Source: Mercenaria mercenaria (Eukaryota; Mollusca; Bivalvia; Venerida; Veneridae). Taken from it: DNA of 64,000 bases. The stretch is from NCBI RefSeq assembly GCF_021730395.1, contig NC_069362.1:70015501-70079500 (forward strand), in the 5' to 3' direction. Shown in pieces: positions 35,056 to 45,924 of this stretch. Every line of letters starts with the position of its first letter. Positions within the stretch are counted from its first letter, which is position 1. A model generated the notes under the pieces. That model saw only the letters and a list, made by a program, of their open reading frames with translations. It did no database searches and was not told the origin of the DNA. The position numbers and the translations under genes are program-made.

Positions 35056-35780
35056 GGTTGTATTGGCTTAGTATAGGTAGATGGTCCGGCCTCCCTCATC
35101 TGTTGTCTGTCGTCCCTGCGTCAACATTTTTACTTATACATATCTGAAACTACTGGTCAGAATTACACCAAACTTGGTCAGCAGCATCCGGGCATGGACC
35201 TCTATCAAGTTTGTCCAAATGGTTCACCTTGGTCCATTTTAGGGGCCACCAGAGTTAAAAAAGAAAAAAACCTTTAGCGAACTTCTCATGCATCACTTGA
35301 TGAATCTTCATCAACCTTGGTCTGTAGCATCATTATAATGTCTCCTCCCAATTTTGTTCCAAGTGGGGCCACTTAACCCCTTTTAAGGGCTGTTAGAACT
35401 AAAATAAGAAATACCTTTAAACGACTTCTTCTCATTAATCGCTAGATGGATCTTCACCAAACTTGGTCTGTACCATCATTATAAGATTCCTTCCAAAGTT
35501 ATTCAAATGGGGGCACTTTGCCCCTGTTATGGGCCACTAGAGTTAAAAAATAGAAGAAAAAAAAACAACTTTAAAAGTCTTCTTCTCAGAAACTGCTCAA
35601 TGAATTTTCGTCAAACTGGACTGTTGCATCGTTATAAGCTAGGTCTTCTCCCAATTTTATACATATGGGGTCACTTAGCAAATACATATAAATACTTAGA
35701 AATATCTTAAAACGACATCTTCTCATGAACTGCTGGATGGAACTTCATCAAACATAGTTTTAGCATCATTAAGCTCGTAT
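35056..35780 (+). repeat. HINE-like core fragment, plus orientation
   Basis: 'gtctgtcgtccctgcgtc', 'aattacaccaaacttgg', 'gatggatcttcaccaaac' in four ~165-bp units; both ends are eroded. The same family occurs in reverse at 38640-38937. Confidence 0.6.
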
Positions 35781-37085
35781 CGTCATGCTTGAATCAAGTA
35801 ATCTAGACTACCAAACTATTATCAAACTCATGAAGTACAAATGATGGAATAGTGAATGAAAAAAATGAAAATATCCAATAAAGACAAAGTGATAAACATA
35901 CGTAGTCGTCTCAAATAAATGAATTACAATCCGTATTGAGGTCCTTGAACTGAAATCTCAGCATTGATATGAAATCTCAAATTTACAAATGCAATATATC
36001 AGCAGCAAGCGTTGAATGCTCCGGTATATGGGTTTGTCAGCACGCTGGGATGCATCTCACATTGGAATGGTTATACCAACTTTATCCACCGTATGTTGTG
36101 AATTAGTCTGACAAAGAAATCTATTTTGTGCAAAGCCCAAGCAGCAATGAACGAACATCAATTTTCAAAGTAGGAAGCATAAATATCCGAAATGTTAAAA
36201 GTAATCTTATCTATATAAAGACAATTTACTACAATTCAATTTTTATTCGTGCAAGAACACTGGCTGTTTTCCTTAGGTAAAAGCGGCATTATGCGCATAT
36301 TACAGCACGTAGTGTGTTTTTGGTGAATGTTTTATAAAAGCAAGTTTTCGGTTGCTGTGCATTTAAATGTGTCTAATTAACAATAATGCCGCATAAGTAT
36401 TTGAAAGTGATGCTTTAGAAATGAAGAAATCGGACTTATACAAAAATAGTTCATTTCTTCAGTCTTGTACGCAATGATCTCCCTTACCTATAAGTAGAGA
36501 TTTCTGAGGTTGAAGGAAAGCAACTCCTGCAAGCAGTTTGACTTTTCTTAAAAAGACTGCCCCAGTCAAAATAAGAAAAGTCATATTTAAAAAGTTATTA
36601 TTTCGTAATGGTAACAGGAAGAGTTTGGTATACTGGGTTAAAAAGTATAATTTCCTCCACCCTTTTTACACACATATCTATTTGTGCTGTATTTTTACTT
36701 GAAAAATGCGTGTAATTGTTTAACATATAGAGATAGTACCTAAGTTTTTCAAAACATAGGTATGAAGTGAAAAGGGTTTGAAATGAAGACACATGTACAT
36801 ATATTTCTCAAAAATAGATATATTAACAATATTTTAACCAGAAGCGTAGAGTTATGAGCATTTAATATTTTCATGTAAAAGAAAATTTTGTGATCAAGGA
36901 AATGTAACTCTTCTTGGACCTGGAGAGCAGAAACATCAAAGGGACATAATATAGCAAATATTTTGTACTTGGGTGCATTTGATTTAACATTCAACTGTGA
37001 TCTGGATTTCTAAATAATGATCCGTGATACTGTGTGCCTAAAATATAGAACAACTGGAACAGTCCTTTAACAGCAAAAGATGCTG
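35781..37085. other. Unassigned AT-rich sequence
   Basis: No exon or repeat recognised; short minus ORFs at 36598-36994 are unsupported. Confidence 0.5.
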
Positions 37086-37104
37086 TAGCAGAATGAAAAT
37101 TGTT

Positions 37105-37180
37105 AAGCTCTAACTGGGACTCGAACCCAGGACCTCTCACACCTAAGGCAGACACTCTACCACTTCTCTATAACAGCAGT
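37105..37180 (-). pseudogene. tRNA-like sequence (Pro-AGG-like), pseudogene or SINE head
   Basis: On the minus strand: 'agtggtagagtgtctgcc' (A-box/D-arm), 'ttaggtgtgaga' (anticodon-loop region with AGG), 'ggtcctgggttcgagtccc' (perfect B box and T-arm). The acceptor stem does not pair well, so a working tRNA is unlikely; it may be the head of a decayed SINE. Confidence 0.5.
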
Positions 37181-37185
37181 AGCTA

Positions 37186-38635
37186 TAGCCAGGCAGTTTA
37201 AGTGCACCGATTACACTAAGTGATATGGAACAGTTTTTTGACAATAACAAATAATCGGCCGACTCCGGATTAACGGCGTATTTGCTTCGTTACCTAACGG
37301 CAGTTTTCGTGTAAAGAAAAAAATATAATCTAATGCTGCAAACGTTTAAATCGGTCAAAACTGCCCAAATTTCTCTGACGTGTTTTTTAGAGTATGAAGT
37401 TACTAACTGGTAGTAGCAGTGAAATATAACTTACACTGAATCATATATATTTGCCTTTTTAGCAGCTGGCGAACGGCAAAGACAGTGGGCTTTGTTCTAA
37501 GATAAGCAATTATTTTACCAATTTTGACAGGATATCAATTGATAGGAAATTACAGTTACAAACTAAATACCTTTCTGCAACACATGGAGTCATTTGCATT
37601 CACTGTCAATCAGTTTTATGACTAAGATCGACGATCATTCATTCATTCATTCAAATAATTTATAGAGTCGGTTGTTTACATTTTCAATCGTAACCGGTGC
37701 TCTTGTAAAAACCACTTTTTTTGAAAAATTGAAGAATGCGAAGAGCTATGGTACGGTCTCTATAACATATGTTTTGGAAAAAAAAGTACTTTACAATTAT
37801 CATGTTACACAAATTCCAGTACAAATCTTACAGCTTATATAAACGAAACATTTTCGACTCCTCTTTCGAAATAATTTACAAAAGTCTGAAAAATTTAATA
37901 AATAATCCTGACATACCGAAACCAGCACAAATCACATGCCGAAAAGTAAATCTGTTACAAAATTCTGTAGAATGAACAAAAATTTACTAAATAAAAATCG
38001 TAATTCAAAAATTATACAAAAATCTAACAAATAAACTTCTTACCTCGATCGATTATAAATTTCTACCAAGAAAAATCAATTTGACATAGATTCGTCTAAT
38101 GTCGAAATGTGGTGTGCGCTAGGCATATCTAGCCCAGTCTATTTGTAGGGTAATGTCCCGCCAAATACTAAATTTCATGGGACTCACGACTAATGCGTGT
38201 ACTCTGACTATTTGTATTTCCACGGGAATCACGATATAGCCGGGAAATCTGACTGCTTGGGCGTGGATTGAAATTGACAATCTGAGGCCCGTTATAGTGG
38301 TTTTGGGGACAAAAACATGAATTACTGAAGTTTATAAAATATCAACTTTCTTATTACTGAACCGAATTTAATAAACTTTACATGGAAATTTAAGTTATGA
38401 AATACAGAAAAACATGAGAGGTATTTTATGCGTAAAATCAGACATTTACCTCAATTACTCAAAAATTTACAAAAAGATGATGTAATACCTGCATTTACAC
38501 TACAGATACAATGAGGCCCGTATGTCAGTTTGTGACATCAAGCCTGTATTTTACTGACACATATACTGTACCACATAACCACTGGAAGGCGATGGTACGA
38601 TGGTGAAAATACCTTGATGAATGGAAGAGTTATGG
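37186..38635. other. Unassigned AT-rich sequence
   Basis: Nothing recognised except a short (attc)4 run near 37637. Confidence 0.5.
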
Positions 38636-38639
38636 ACTG

Positions 38640-38937
38640 GACATGAAACTGATGCTCTAAACCTGTGGCCTTCCAAATTTGATGAAGATCCATCATGTGG
38701 GTCATGGAAAGAAGTTCTTAAAAGTTTTTTTTATATTTTTAGCTCTGGCGATTTACCATTTAAACAAAATTGATAGAGGCCCATGCCAGGATGCTACTGA
38801 CCAAGTTTGGTGTAATTCTGACCAGTAGTTGCAGAGAAGAAGATGTTTAAGTAAAAATGTTGACGCAGGACGACGGACGACCGACTATCCACCTATACCC
38901 ATAGCTCAACCTAAACAATGTTCAGGTGAGCTAAAAC
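38640..38937 (-). mobile_element. HINE-type 5'-end fragment, minus strand
   Basis: Read in reverse it starts 'ttttagctcacctgaac' then 'tcgtccgtcgtcctgcg', 'aattacaccaaacttgg' and 'gatggatcttcatc', the same family as 35056-35780 in opposite orientation. Confidence 0.65.
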
Positions 38938-38975
38938 AAACATTGAGTTTAGCATCTGTGTATTGCAATTCTCCA

Positions 38976-40600
38976 TTTTTAGCTCGACTATTCATATAAT
39001 TCATAGAAGTTTCAATCCATTCCCACATGTGGTTACATAAACTATAATTAAAATCACGTCACAATACAGGGCAGGGACACAAAACACATAGTATATAATC
39101 ATATATACAGTATATGTATACTATATATTATCACACACACACTGCATTTCTGTTTGCCAAACTTACTTACTGGTTTAATTGAATAATTCTTAGTGTAAAT
39201 ATATCAAGCTTTTGAAAAAAAAAAATGTCCGTGCTATTTCTCTGTCCTTGCATGCCAGACTTTTATCAATCCTCAATTATCATTATTACTAAGTCAAGTT
39301 GTGCATGTGCAAAGCACGTTCCTTTCCTTTTGAATGATTGATCACATAGTTATGGCCCTATTTTAATTTTTGCTTCATATGTATATGGAAAATATTTGTC
39401 GGCACTATTTCTCAGTCATTGTATGCCAGACTTTTATCAAACCTTGTTATTATTATCATCGGTACCAAGTATAGTTGTGCATGTGATTTTCACGAAGTTA
39501 TTGTCCTTTATTTGTTGCAAATATGAATAGAGTGACATTGGAAAATCTAACATATTTCATATGCTGTTAAGTTTAACTAGTTGATTACCCTTAGTGGTTA
39601 CATGGTCCCTTGACCATGACCTTGGCATACTTACCTACTTTCTTCTATAACATTTGGACCACTTATACATTTTTGAACACACATCTCAAAACTGACTTTC
39701 AGTGACATTGATTTTGACCTACTGACCGACTTTCTTGTTTTTAAAGTACAGCAATGAAATTTGGAGATTTCGTTTTTGCACAACATTTTTATGCATATTT
39801 GAACATTTTCTCCCAGTACAATATACAAATGCAATATATCATATATTTTAATGTTCGAGTGAAATCTACCGCCACAGCCAAATATTTATGCGTACCACAA
39901 TTTAATTCTGTAACAAAAATCACATTTGACGATTTTACTGTTCAAAGGATCTTGCTCGTCTTAATGTTGGAAGGTATACTTTCTTAACAAATTCTAAAAC
40001 GGAATTAAAAATGTCATGAATGAATAGAAATCTTCAGAAAATCTTATTGTCAAGGTTGTACGATATCTGTTTAAGTCCTTGTATTTAAATGTTTATTTTC
40101 TTGTTCCTCGTCTGTAATAGAAAATCCATTCAATTCTAAATTTAATCAAAGTTACTACAAATTTTAATAGCAGTATCAACAATAAATCAAAATATTTGAG
40201 AGAGGTTTTATCAGTTCAATGACAGCAATAACAATGGCTTGTTATCAGTTCGAATCTGTTCAAAATAATTCATTAACGCTTCATTAGATCAGTGGTTTGG
40301 GTTTTAAATTGCTGATAGTTTATATCTACATACATCGCATGCATTGATAGGCCTAATCCGAAGGTTTTTATATAACAGTACATTACCTGCGTATTGTATA
40401 ACATTTTAAATTGACAATTCGGTGTTAGTGGTTCAGGGATAGAAAATAGAGATTTCCTTAATACTAGACAATATCTCTGTAAAACACTATTCAATACAAG
40501 AAGATTAAGATGTATGTTTTATAAGATAAAAGGGATAAAATTATAGGGCCTTTGAAAAGGTAAGTATGTATAACTAACTTCCTTACTGTTTGCAGATTTT
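38976..40600. other. Mostly unassigned; HINE scraps
   Basis: 'tttttagctcgactattc' at 38978 is an orphan HINE 5' end. 39590-39760 has 'ccttgaccatgaccttgg' and 'gacctactgaccgacttt', like the 34230 region of element 6. The remainder is unassigned. Confidence 0.45.
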
Positions 40601-40624
40601 TAGCTCGTGACTTTGGAAAAAAAA

Positions 40625-40850
40625 ACATCTATTAGGTAGTGTCGTCGCTTGATTGTCGGCGTTTGCGCCCCTCATGGATGTGGGTTCGAGCTTCACTTGG
40701 GGAGTAGAGTTCTTCATATAAGGAAGCAACTGGCTTACGGTAGGTCGGTGGCACTGCCCACGTGCGCGCTTGTGATGAGGTAATGTCCAGAGGGGCACCT
40801 GGGGTCTTCTTCAACCAAGAACAGCTGGAAAGTGACCAATACATATGATA
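40625..40850 (+). mobile_element. Diverged tRNA-derived SINE copy
   Basis: 'catggatgtgggttcgagc', 'ctggcttacggtaggtcgg' and 'agaggggcacctggggtc' align with the 5188 SINE. The head and tail are eroded, so it is an older insertion. ORFs at 40583-40844 (minus) are artefacts. Confidence 0.75.
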
Positions 40851-41745
40851 GTTTGCATTTTATGTTTAAACCATTTTAATACTGGGGTGCTCGGATAGGG
40901 GAGACTTTTAATCGCTGGCCAAGGAATGGGGGTAGGTAATTTGTGAACTTGACTATTATAAACAACAAATACATTTTGCAGTTTTATTTGCACACTAGCT
41001 CGTGCTAGCATACATTTCAATGAGAGATAATTATTAACATCCCACGAATGCTACTGTAAACTTAAGACAGCGTTCTATAGATGTTACAAAGGAAATAAAA
41101 CCAGAATTTCTAAACAATTTGCTAAATTCCATAATTTAACAATTCTCTCTCATAAATCCAGCCACAATACTAAACTCAAGTCATTTCTATTCCCCACACT
41201 TTGCATTAAAGAACCCGGTTAATGTAGAATTTTAGAGTAAACGCATTTCATAAGGTACCGACAAATTTTGGTTAATACCATTTTACAACAATATACTGGA
41301 GATATATTGTAAATTTCAAGCATTTATTGACATTCATCAGTCATATCTTTTTTACGTAAATTTTACAGCATGAAGTGATACAAGTATAGGGAATATATTG
41401 TACGAAAAATGCCGAATATACATATACATTTTAGATTTCTCGCAAAAAGAAGTTCCGATGCCATAAATCCGCGAAATAAAAGTGAAGTGACTTTTTTCTA
41501 ATCAGGTATAGACTTCTTATATGCGAACATCTTTATGTAAGCAATATCTGGAGATAAAATAGAACTGTACTTTATTCACATTTAAGAAATTTGCAACGTC
41601 AAGGTCATATTGATTGAAATAATAAACACGTTAAGATACTCAGCCAAATACAAACTTATCAAATATTTATTTGATTAAAAGTTACGAGAACGAAGAAGGT
41701 ACAGTATGTCGTGGGTATGACGAGCGTGCAATGAAAAGCAGTTTC
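40851..41745. other. Unassigned AT-rich sequence
   Basis: No feature recognised before the satellite. Confidence 0.5.
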
Positions 41746-41749
41746 ACTG

Positions 41750-44225
41750 TTTCTACGATTACGATAGTTGGGCACTTGTTAGTTGTTTCTATAGGGTCAA
41801 GTTGCCTTGCCAAAGATAGTTAATAGTGGCTATAGTTATGGTCGCATTACCTTGCCAAAGACAGCCGAAGACTTGATAGTGTCTATATCGTCGGATTACC
41901 TTGCCAACAATATTTGAATATTTGATAGTGTCTGTACGTTCGAGTTACCTTGCCAAGGAAGTTGAACACTATTAAAAACTATACTGTCGGATTAAATTGT
42001 CAAAGATAGTTGGACACTTAATAGTATATATACAGTCGAGTTACCTTGCTAAAGATATTTGGACACTTGATAGTGTATATATGGATGAGTTACATTGCCA
42101 AAGATAGATGGACACTTGATAGTGTCTATACGGTCGAGTTACCTTGTCAAAGATAGTTGGACACTTGATAGTGTCTATACGTCCGAGTTACCTTGTCAAA
42201 GATAGATGGACACTTGATAGCGTCTATACGATTGAGTCACATTGCCGAAGATGATGGACACTTGATAGTGTCTATACGGTCGAGTTACCTTGCCGAAGAT
42301 GATGGACACTTGATAGTGTCTATACGGTCGAGTTACCTTGTCAAAGATAGTTGGGCACTTGAAAGTGTCTATACGGTCGAGTTACCTTGTCAAAGATAGA
42401 TGGACACTTGATAGTGTCTATACGGTCGAGTTAGCTTGACAAAGACATTGGACACTTGATGGTGTCTATGCGGTCGAGCTACCTTGCCAAAGATGATGGA
42501 CACTTGATGGTGTCTATACGGTCGAGTTACCTTGTCAAAGATAGTTGGACACATGATAGTGTCTATATGGTCGAGTTACCTTGCCAAAGATGATGGACAC
42601 TTGATAGTGTCTATACGGTCGAGTTACCTTGCCAAAGATGATTGACACTTGATAGTGTCTATACGGACGAGTTACCTTTCCAAAGATGATGGACACTTGA
42701 TAGTGTCTATACGTCCGAGTTACCTTGTCAAAGATAGATGGACACTTGATAGCGTCTATACGATTGAGTCACCTTGCCAAAGATGATGGACACTTGATAG
42801 TGTCTATACGGTCGAGTTACCTTGCCGAAGATGATGGACACTTGATAGTGTCTATACGGTCGAGTTACCTTGTCAAAGATAGTTGGACACTTGAAAGTGT
42901 CTATACGGTCGAGTTACCTTTACAAAGATAGATGGACACTTGATAGTGTCTATACGGTCGAGTTAGCTTGCCAAAGACATTGGACACTTGATGGTGTCTA
43001 TGCGGTCGAGTTACCTTGCGAAAGATGATGGACACTTGATGGTGTCTATACGGTCGAGTTACCTTGTCAAAGATAGTTGGACACTTGATAGTGTCTATAC
43101 GGTCGAGTTACCCTGCCAAAGATGATGGACACTTGATAGTGTCTATACGGACGAGTTACCTTTCCAAAGATGATGGACACTTGATAGTGTCTATACGGTC
43201 GAGTTACCTTGCCAAATATGATGGACACTTGATAGTGTCTATACGGTCGAGTTACCTTGTCAAAGATAGTTGGACACTTGATAGTGTCTATACGGTCGAG
43301 TTACCTTGCCAAAGATGATGGACACCTGATAGTGTCTATACGGTCGAGTTACCTTGCCAAAGATGATGGACACTTGATAGTGTCTATACGGTCGAGTTTC
43401 CTTGTCAAAGATAGTTGGACACTTGATAGTGTCTAAACGGTCGAGTTACCTAGCCAAAGATAGATGCACACTTGATAGTGTCGAAACGGTCGAGTTACCT
43501 TGCCAAAGATAGATGGACACTTGATAGTGTGTATACAGTCGAGTTACCTTGTCAAAGATAGTTGGACACTTGATAGTGTTTAACGGTCGAGTTACCTTGC
43601 CAAAGATGATTGACACTTGATAGTGTCTATACGGTCGAGTTACCTTGCCAAAAATGATGGACACTTGATAGTGTCTATACGGTCGAGTTACCTTGCCAAA
43701 TATGATGGACACTTGATAGTGTCTATACGGTCGAGTTATCTTGTCAAAGATAGTTGGACACTTGATAGTGTCTATACGGTCGAGTTACCTTGCCAAAGAT
43801 GATGGACACTTGATAGTGTCTATACGGTCGAGTTACCTTGCAAAAGATGATGGACACTTGATAGTGTCTATACGGTCGAGTTTCCTTGTCAAAGATAGTT
43901 GGACACTTGATATGGTCTATACGGTCGAGTTACCTAGCCAAAGATAGATGGACACTTGATAGTGTCGAAACGGTCGAGTTACCTTGCCAAAGATAGATGG
44001 ACACTTGATAGTGTGTATACAGTCGAGTTACCTTGTCAATGATAGTTGGGCACTTGATAGTGTCCAACGGTCGAGTTACCTTGCCAAAGATGATGGACAC
44101 TTGATAGTGTCTATACGGTCGAGTTACCTTGCCAAAGATGATGGACACTTGATAGTGTCTATAGGTCGAGTTACCTTGCCGAAGACAGATGGAAACTTGA
44201 TAGTGTCTATAAGGTCGAGTTGTTT
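41750..44225 (+). repeat. 48-bp satellite, ~50 copies
   Basis: Unit 'ggacacttgatagtgtc' + 'tatacggtcgagttacc' + 'ttgccaaagatgat', 48 bp (49 with 'agatagtt'). Each unit contains the perfect stem GACACT-TGAT-AGTGTC. Units are highly similar in the middle and decay toward 41750, the pattern left by unequal exchange. Because 48 is divisible by three, ORFs with a 16-residue repeat appear on both strands and break at indels. They have no start context or splice sites and are not credible proteins. Confidence 0.95.
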
Positions 44226-44620
44226 GACACTTCATAGTGTCTCTGCGAGCGCGTTATCTTGCTAGCTCTATTGTTTGACACTTCATAGTGTCTCTACGAG
44301 TGCGTTTTCTTGCTAGCTCTATTGTTGGACACTTCATAGTGTCTCTGCGAGCGCATTACCTTGCTAGCTCTGTTGTTGGACACTTCATAGTGTCTCTACG
44401 AGCGTGTTATCTTGCTAGCTCTGTTGTTGGACACTTCATAGTGTCTCTACGAGCGCGTTATCTTGCTAGCTCTGTTGTTGGACACTTCATAGTGTCTCTA
44501 TACGAGCGTGTTATCTTGCTAGCTATTGTTTGACACTTCATAGTGTCTCTTCGAGCGCGTTATCTTGCTAGCTATTGTTTGACACTTCATAGTGTCTCTA
44601 CGAGCGCGTTACCTTGCTAA
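44226..44620 (+). repeat. ~51-bp satellite subfamily, 8 copies
   Basis: Unit 'ttggacacttcatagtgtc' + 'tctacgagcgcgttatc' + 'ttgctagctctgttg'. It adjoins the 48-bp array without a gap and is clearly related, but only the stem GACACT..AGTGTC, the 'cgag' and 'gttatcttgc' positions are kept; the linker is replaced. Confidence 0.93.
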
Positions 44621-45344
44621 GGGTAGTCATTCACATTACGCCGGTTGCGTTATCTTGCAAATAAACAGGCACTTGTATCGTGTTTTCGCGATCGAATTAC
44701 ATTGCCAGTTTGAATTATTATAATGTTTCAGAGATGGCAACACCTTGCCAGTTGCTGTTGAATCGTTCAACGCATTACCTTGCCAATGCCTATAAGATAC
44801 CTTAAATGGAGTGTTAATGCGACCGCATTATTGGACACTATAGATACTTTAAAATGTTTTTGGGCACACTTATGCGTGTTGCAGTAACTTACTAACGGTT
44901 CTTTTTTTAATGATTTCACAGTTTACAAACATGTATATAATACAAAGAGGAAATTTGAAACAAGAGCTTACCGTCTTATCACATGATTGAGTGTTATCAA
45001 TCAAATTACCTCAGCTGATAAAAGAGTTTTCCACTGCAGGGTAGTGTTCAAATAACACTGAAGTTAGAAAAGAGAAATAAAATGCGTGGTCTACCAGGAG
45101 TGTATTTACAGAACATTTGTCGTTTGTTTGTTCAAACTTTGACTGTTTATTTTATTGTAACTAATTACAGTTTAAAGTAAATTCACTTTCAGTATGAAAT
45201 CTATAGGTTTAAGTACTTCTGTGTATGAAAATTATGTCAGAGTAAGCTATTAATGTTTCAAGTAAAATTAGCATCGCCAGCTTAAAAAACTTCAAATTGT
45301 AAAGTGAACTGGCTTTCAAGTACATAACTAATTTTTAACATCAG
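44621..45344. other. Satellite tail and unassigned sequence
   Basis: To about 44890 single decayed half-units remain ('gcgttatcttgcaa', 'cgcattaccttgcc', 'ttggacactatag'). After that, nothing is recognised before the exon acceptor 'ttttaacatcag'. Confidence 0.55.
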
Positions 45345-45453
45345 GTTGACTATGGAAAATATTGACGAACTAAGAGAGACGGAACTTGGTCAGCTGAAAG
45401 CCAAGCTGGATGAGGAATTTCGATATAAAGTGAAACTGGAGGAACAGGATAAG
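45345..45453 (+). CDS. Unrecognised gene, coiled-coil exon
   Basis: Acceptor 'ttttaacatcag', donor 'aag|gttgtt'. Reads LTMENIDELRETELGQLK then AKLDEEFRYKVKLEEQDK, strongly helical with heptad-like leucines. ATG at 45352 could be the start codon or internal. The last ~20 nt plus the donor are tandemly repeated downstream. Confidence 0.5.
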
Positions 45454-45878
45454 GTTGTTATTTTGTTGCGTTTGTATTTGAAACTGGAGGAACAGGAAAA
45501 GCTTGTTTTTATTTCATTGCGGTTTATGTGACACTGAGGGAACAGGATAATCTTGTTGTTATTTTCTTGCGTTTTTGTGGGAAGCTGGAGGAACAGGAGA
45601 AGCATATTGTTAGTTTATTGCCTTTTAATATGAATCTGAAGGAATCGGATAATGTTGTTATTTTGTCGCGTTTTTTTTATGTGAGGATGAGGGAACATGA
45701 TAAGGTTTTGTTATTTCATTGCGTTTTTATATGATATTTGGGGACAGAATAAGGTTTTTGTTATTTTATTGCATGTTTATTTGAAACAGAGTGAATTGGT
45801 TAAGTTTATTTTTATCTTATTAGAAACAAGAGGAACTGGATAGGATTTTTGCTATTTTATTTCGTTTTTATGTAGCAC

Positions 45879-45924
<46 letters not shown>

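Noticed and set aside
37105-37180. Functional tRNA-Pro gene
   Set aside because: Good B box and anticodon region but the acceptor stem does not pair and the 5' end is eroded.
42060-44220. CRISPR-like look of regular repeats
   Set aside because: Units are contiguous tandem copies without unique spacers, in a eukaryotic genome.
42193-44533. Many ORFs with a 16-residue repeat (GHLIVSIRSSYL)
   Set aside because: 48-bp satellite is divisible by three, so both strands stay open; frames break at array indels and none extends outside.
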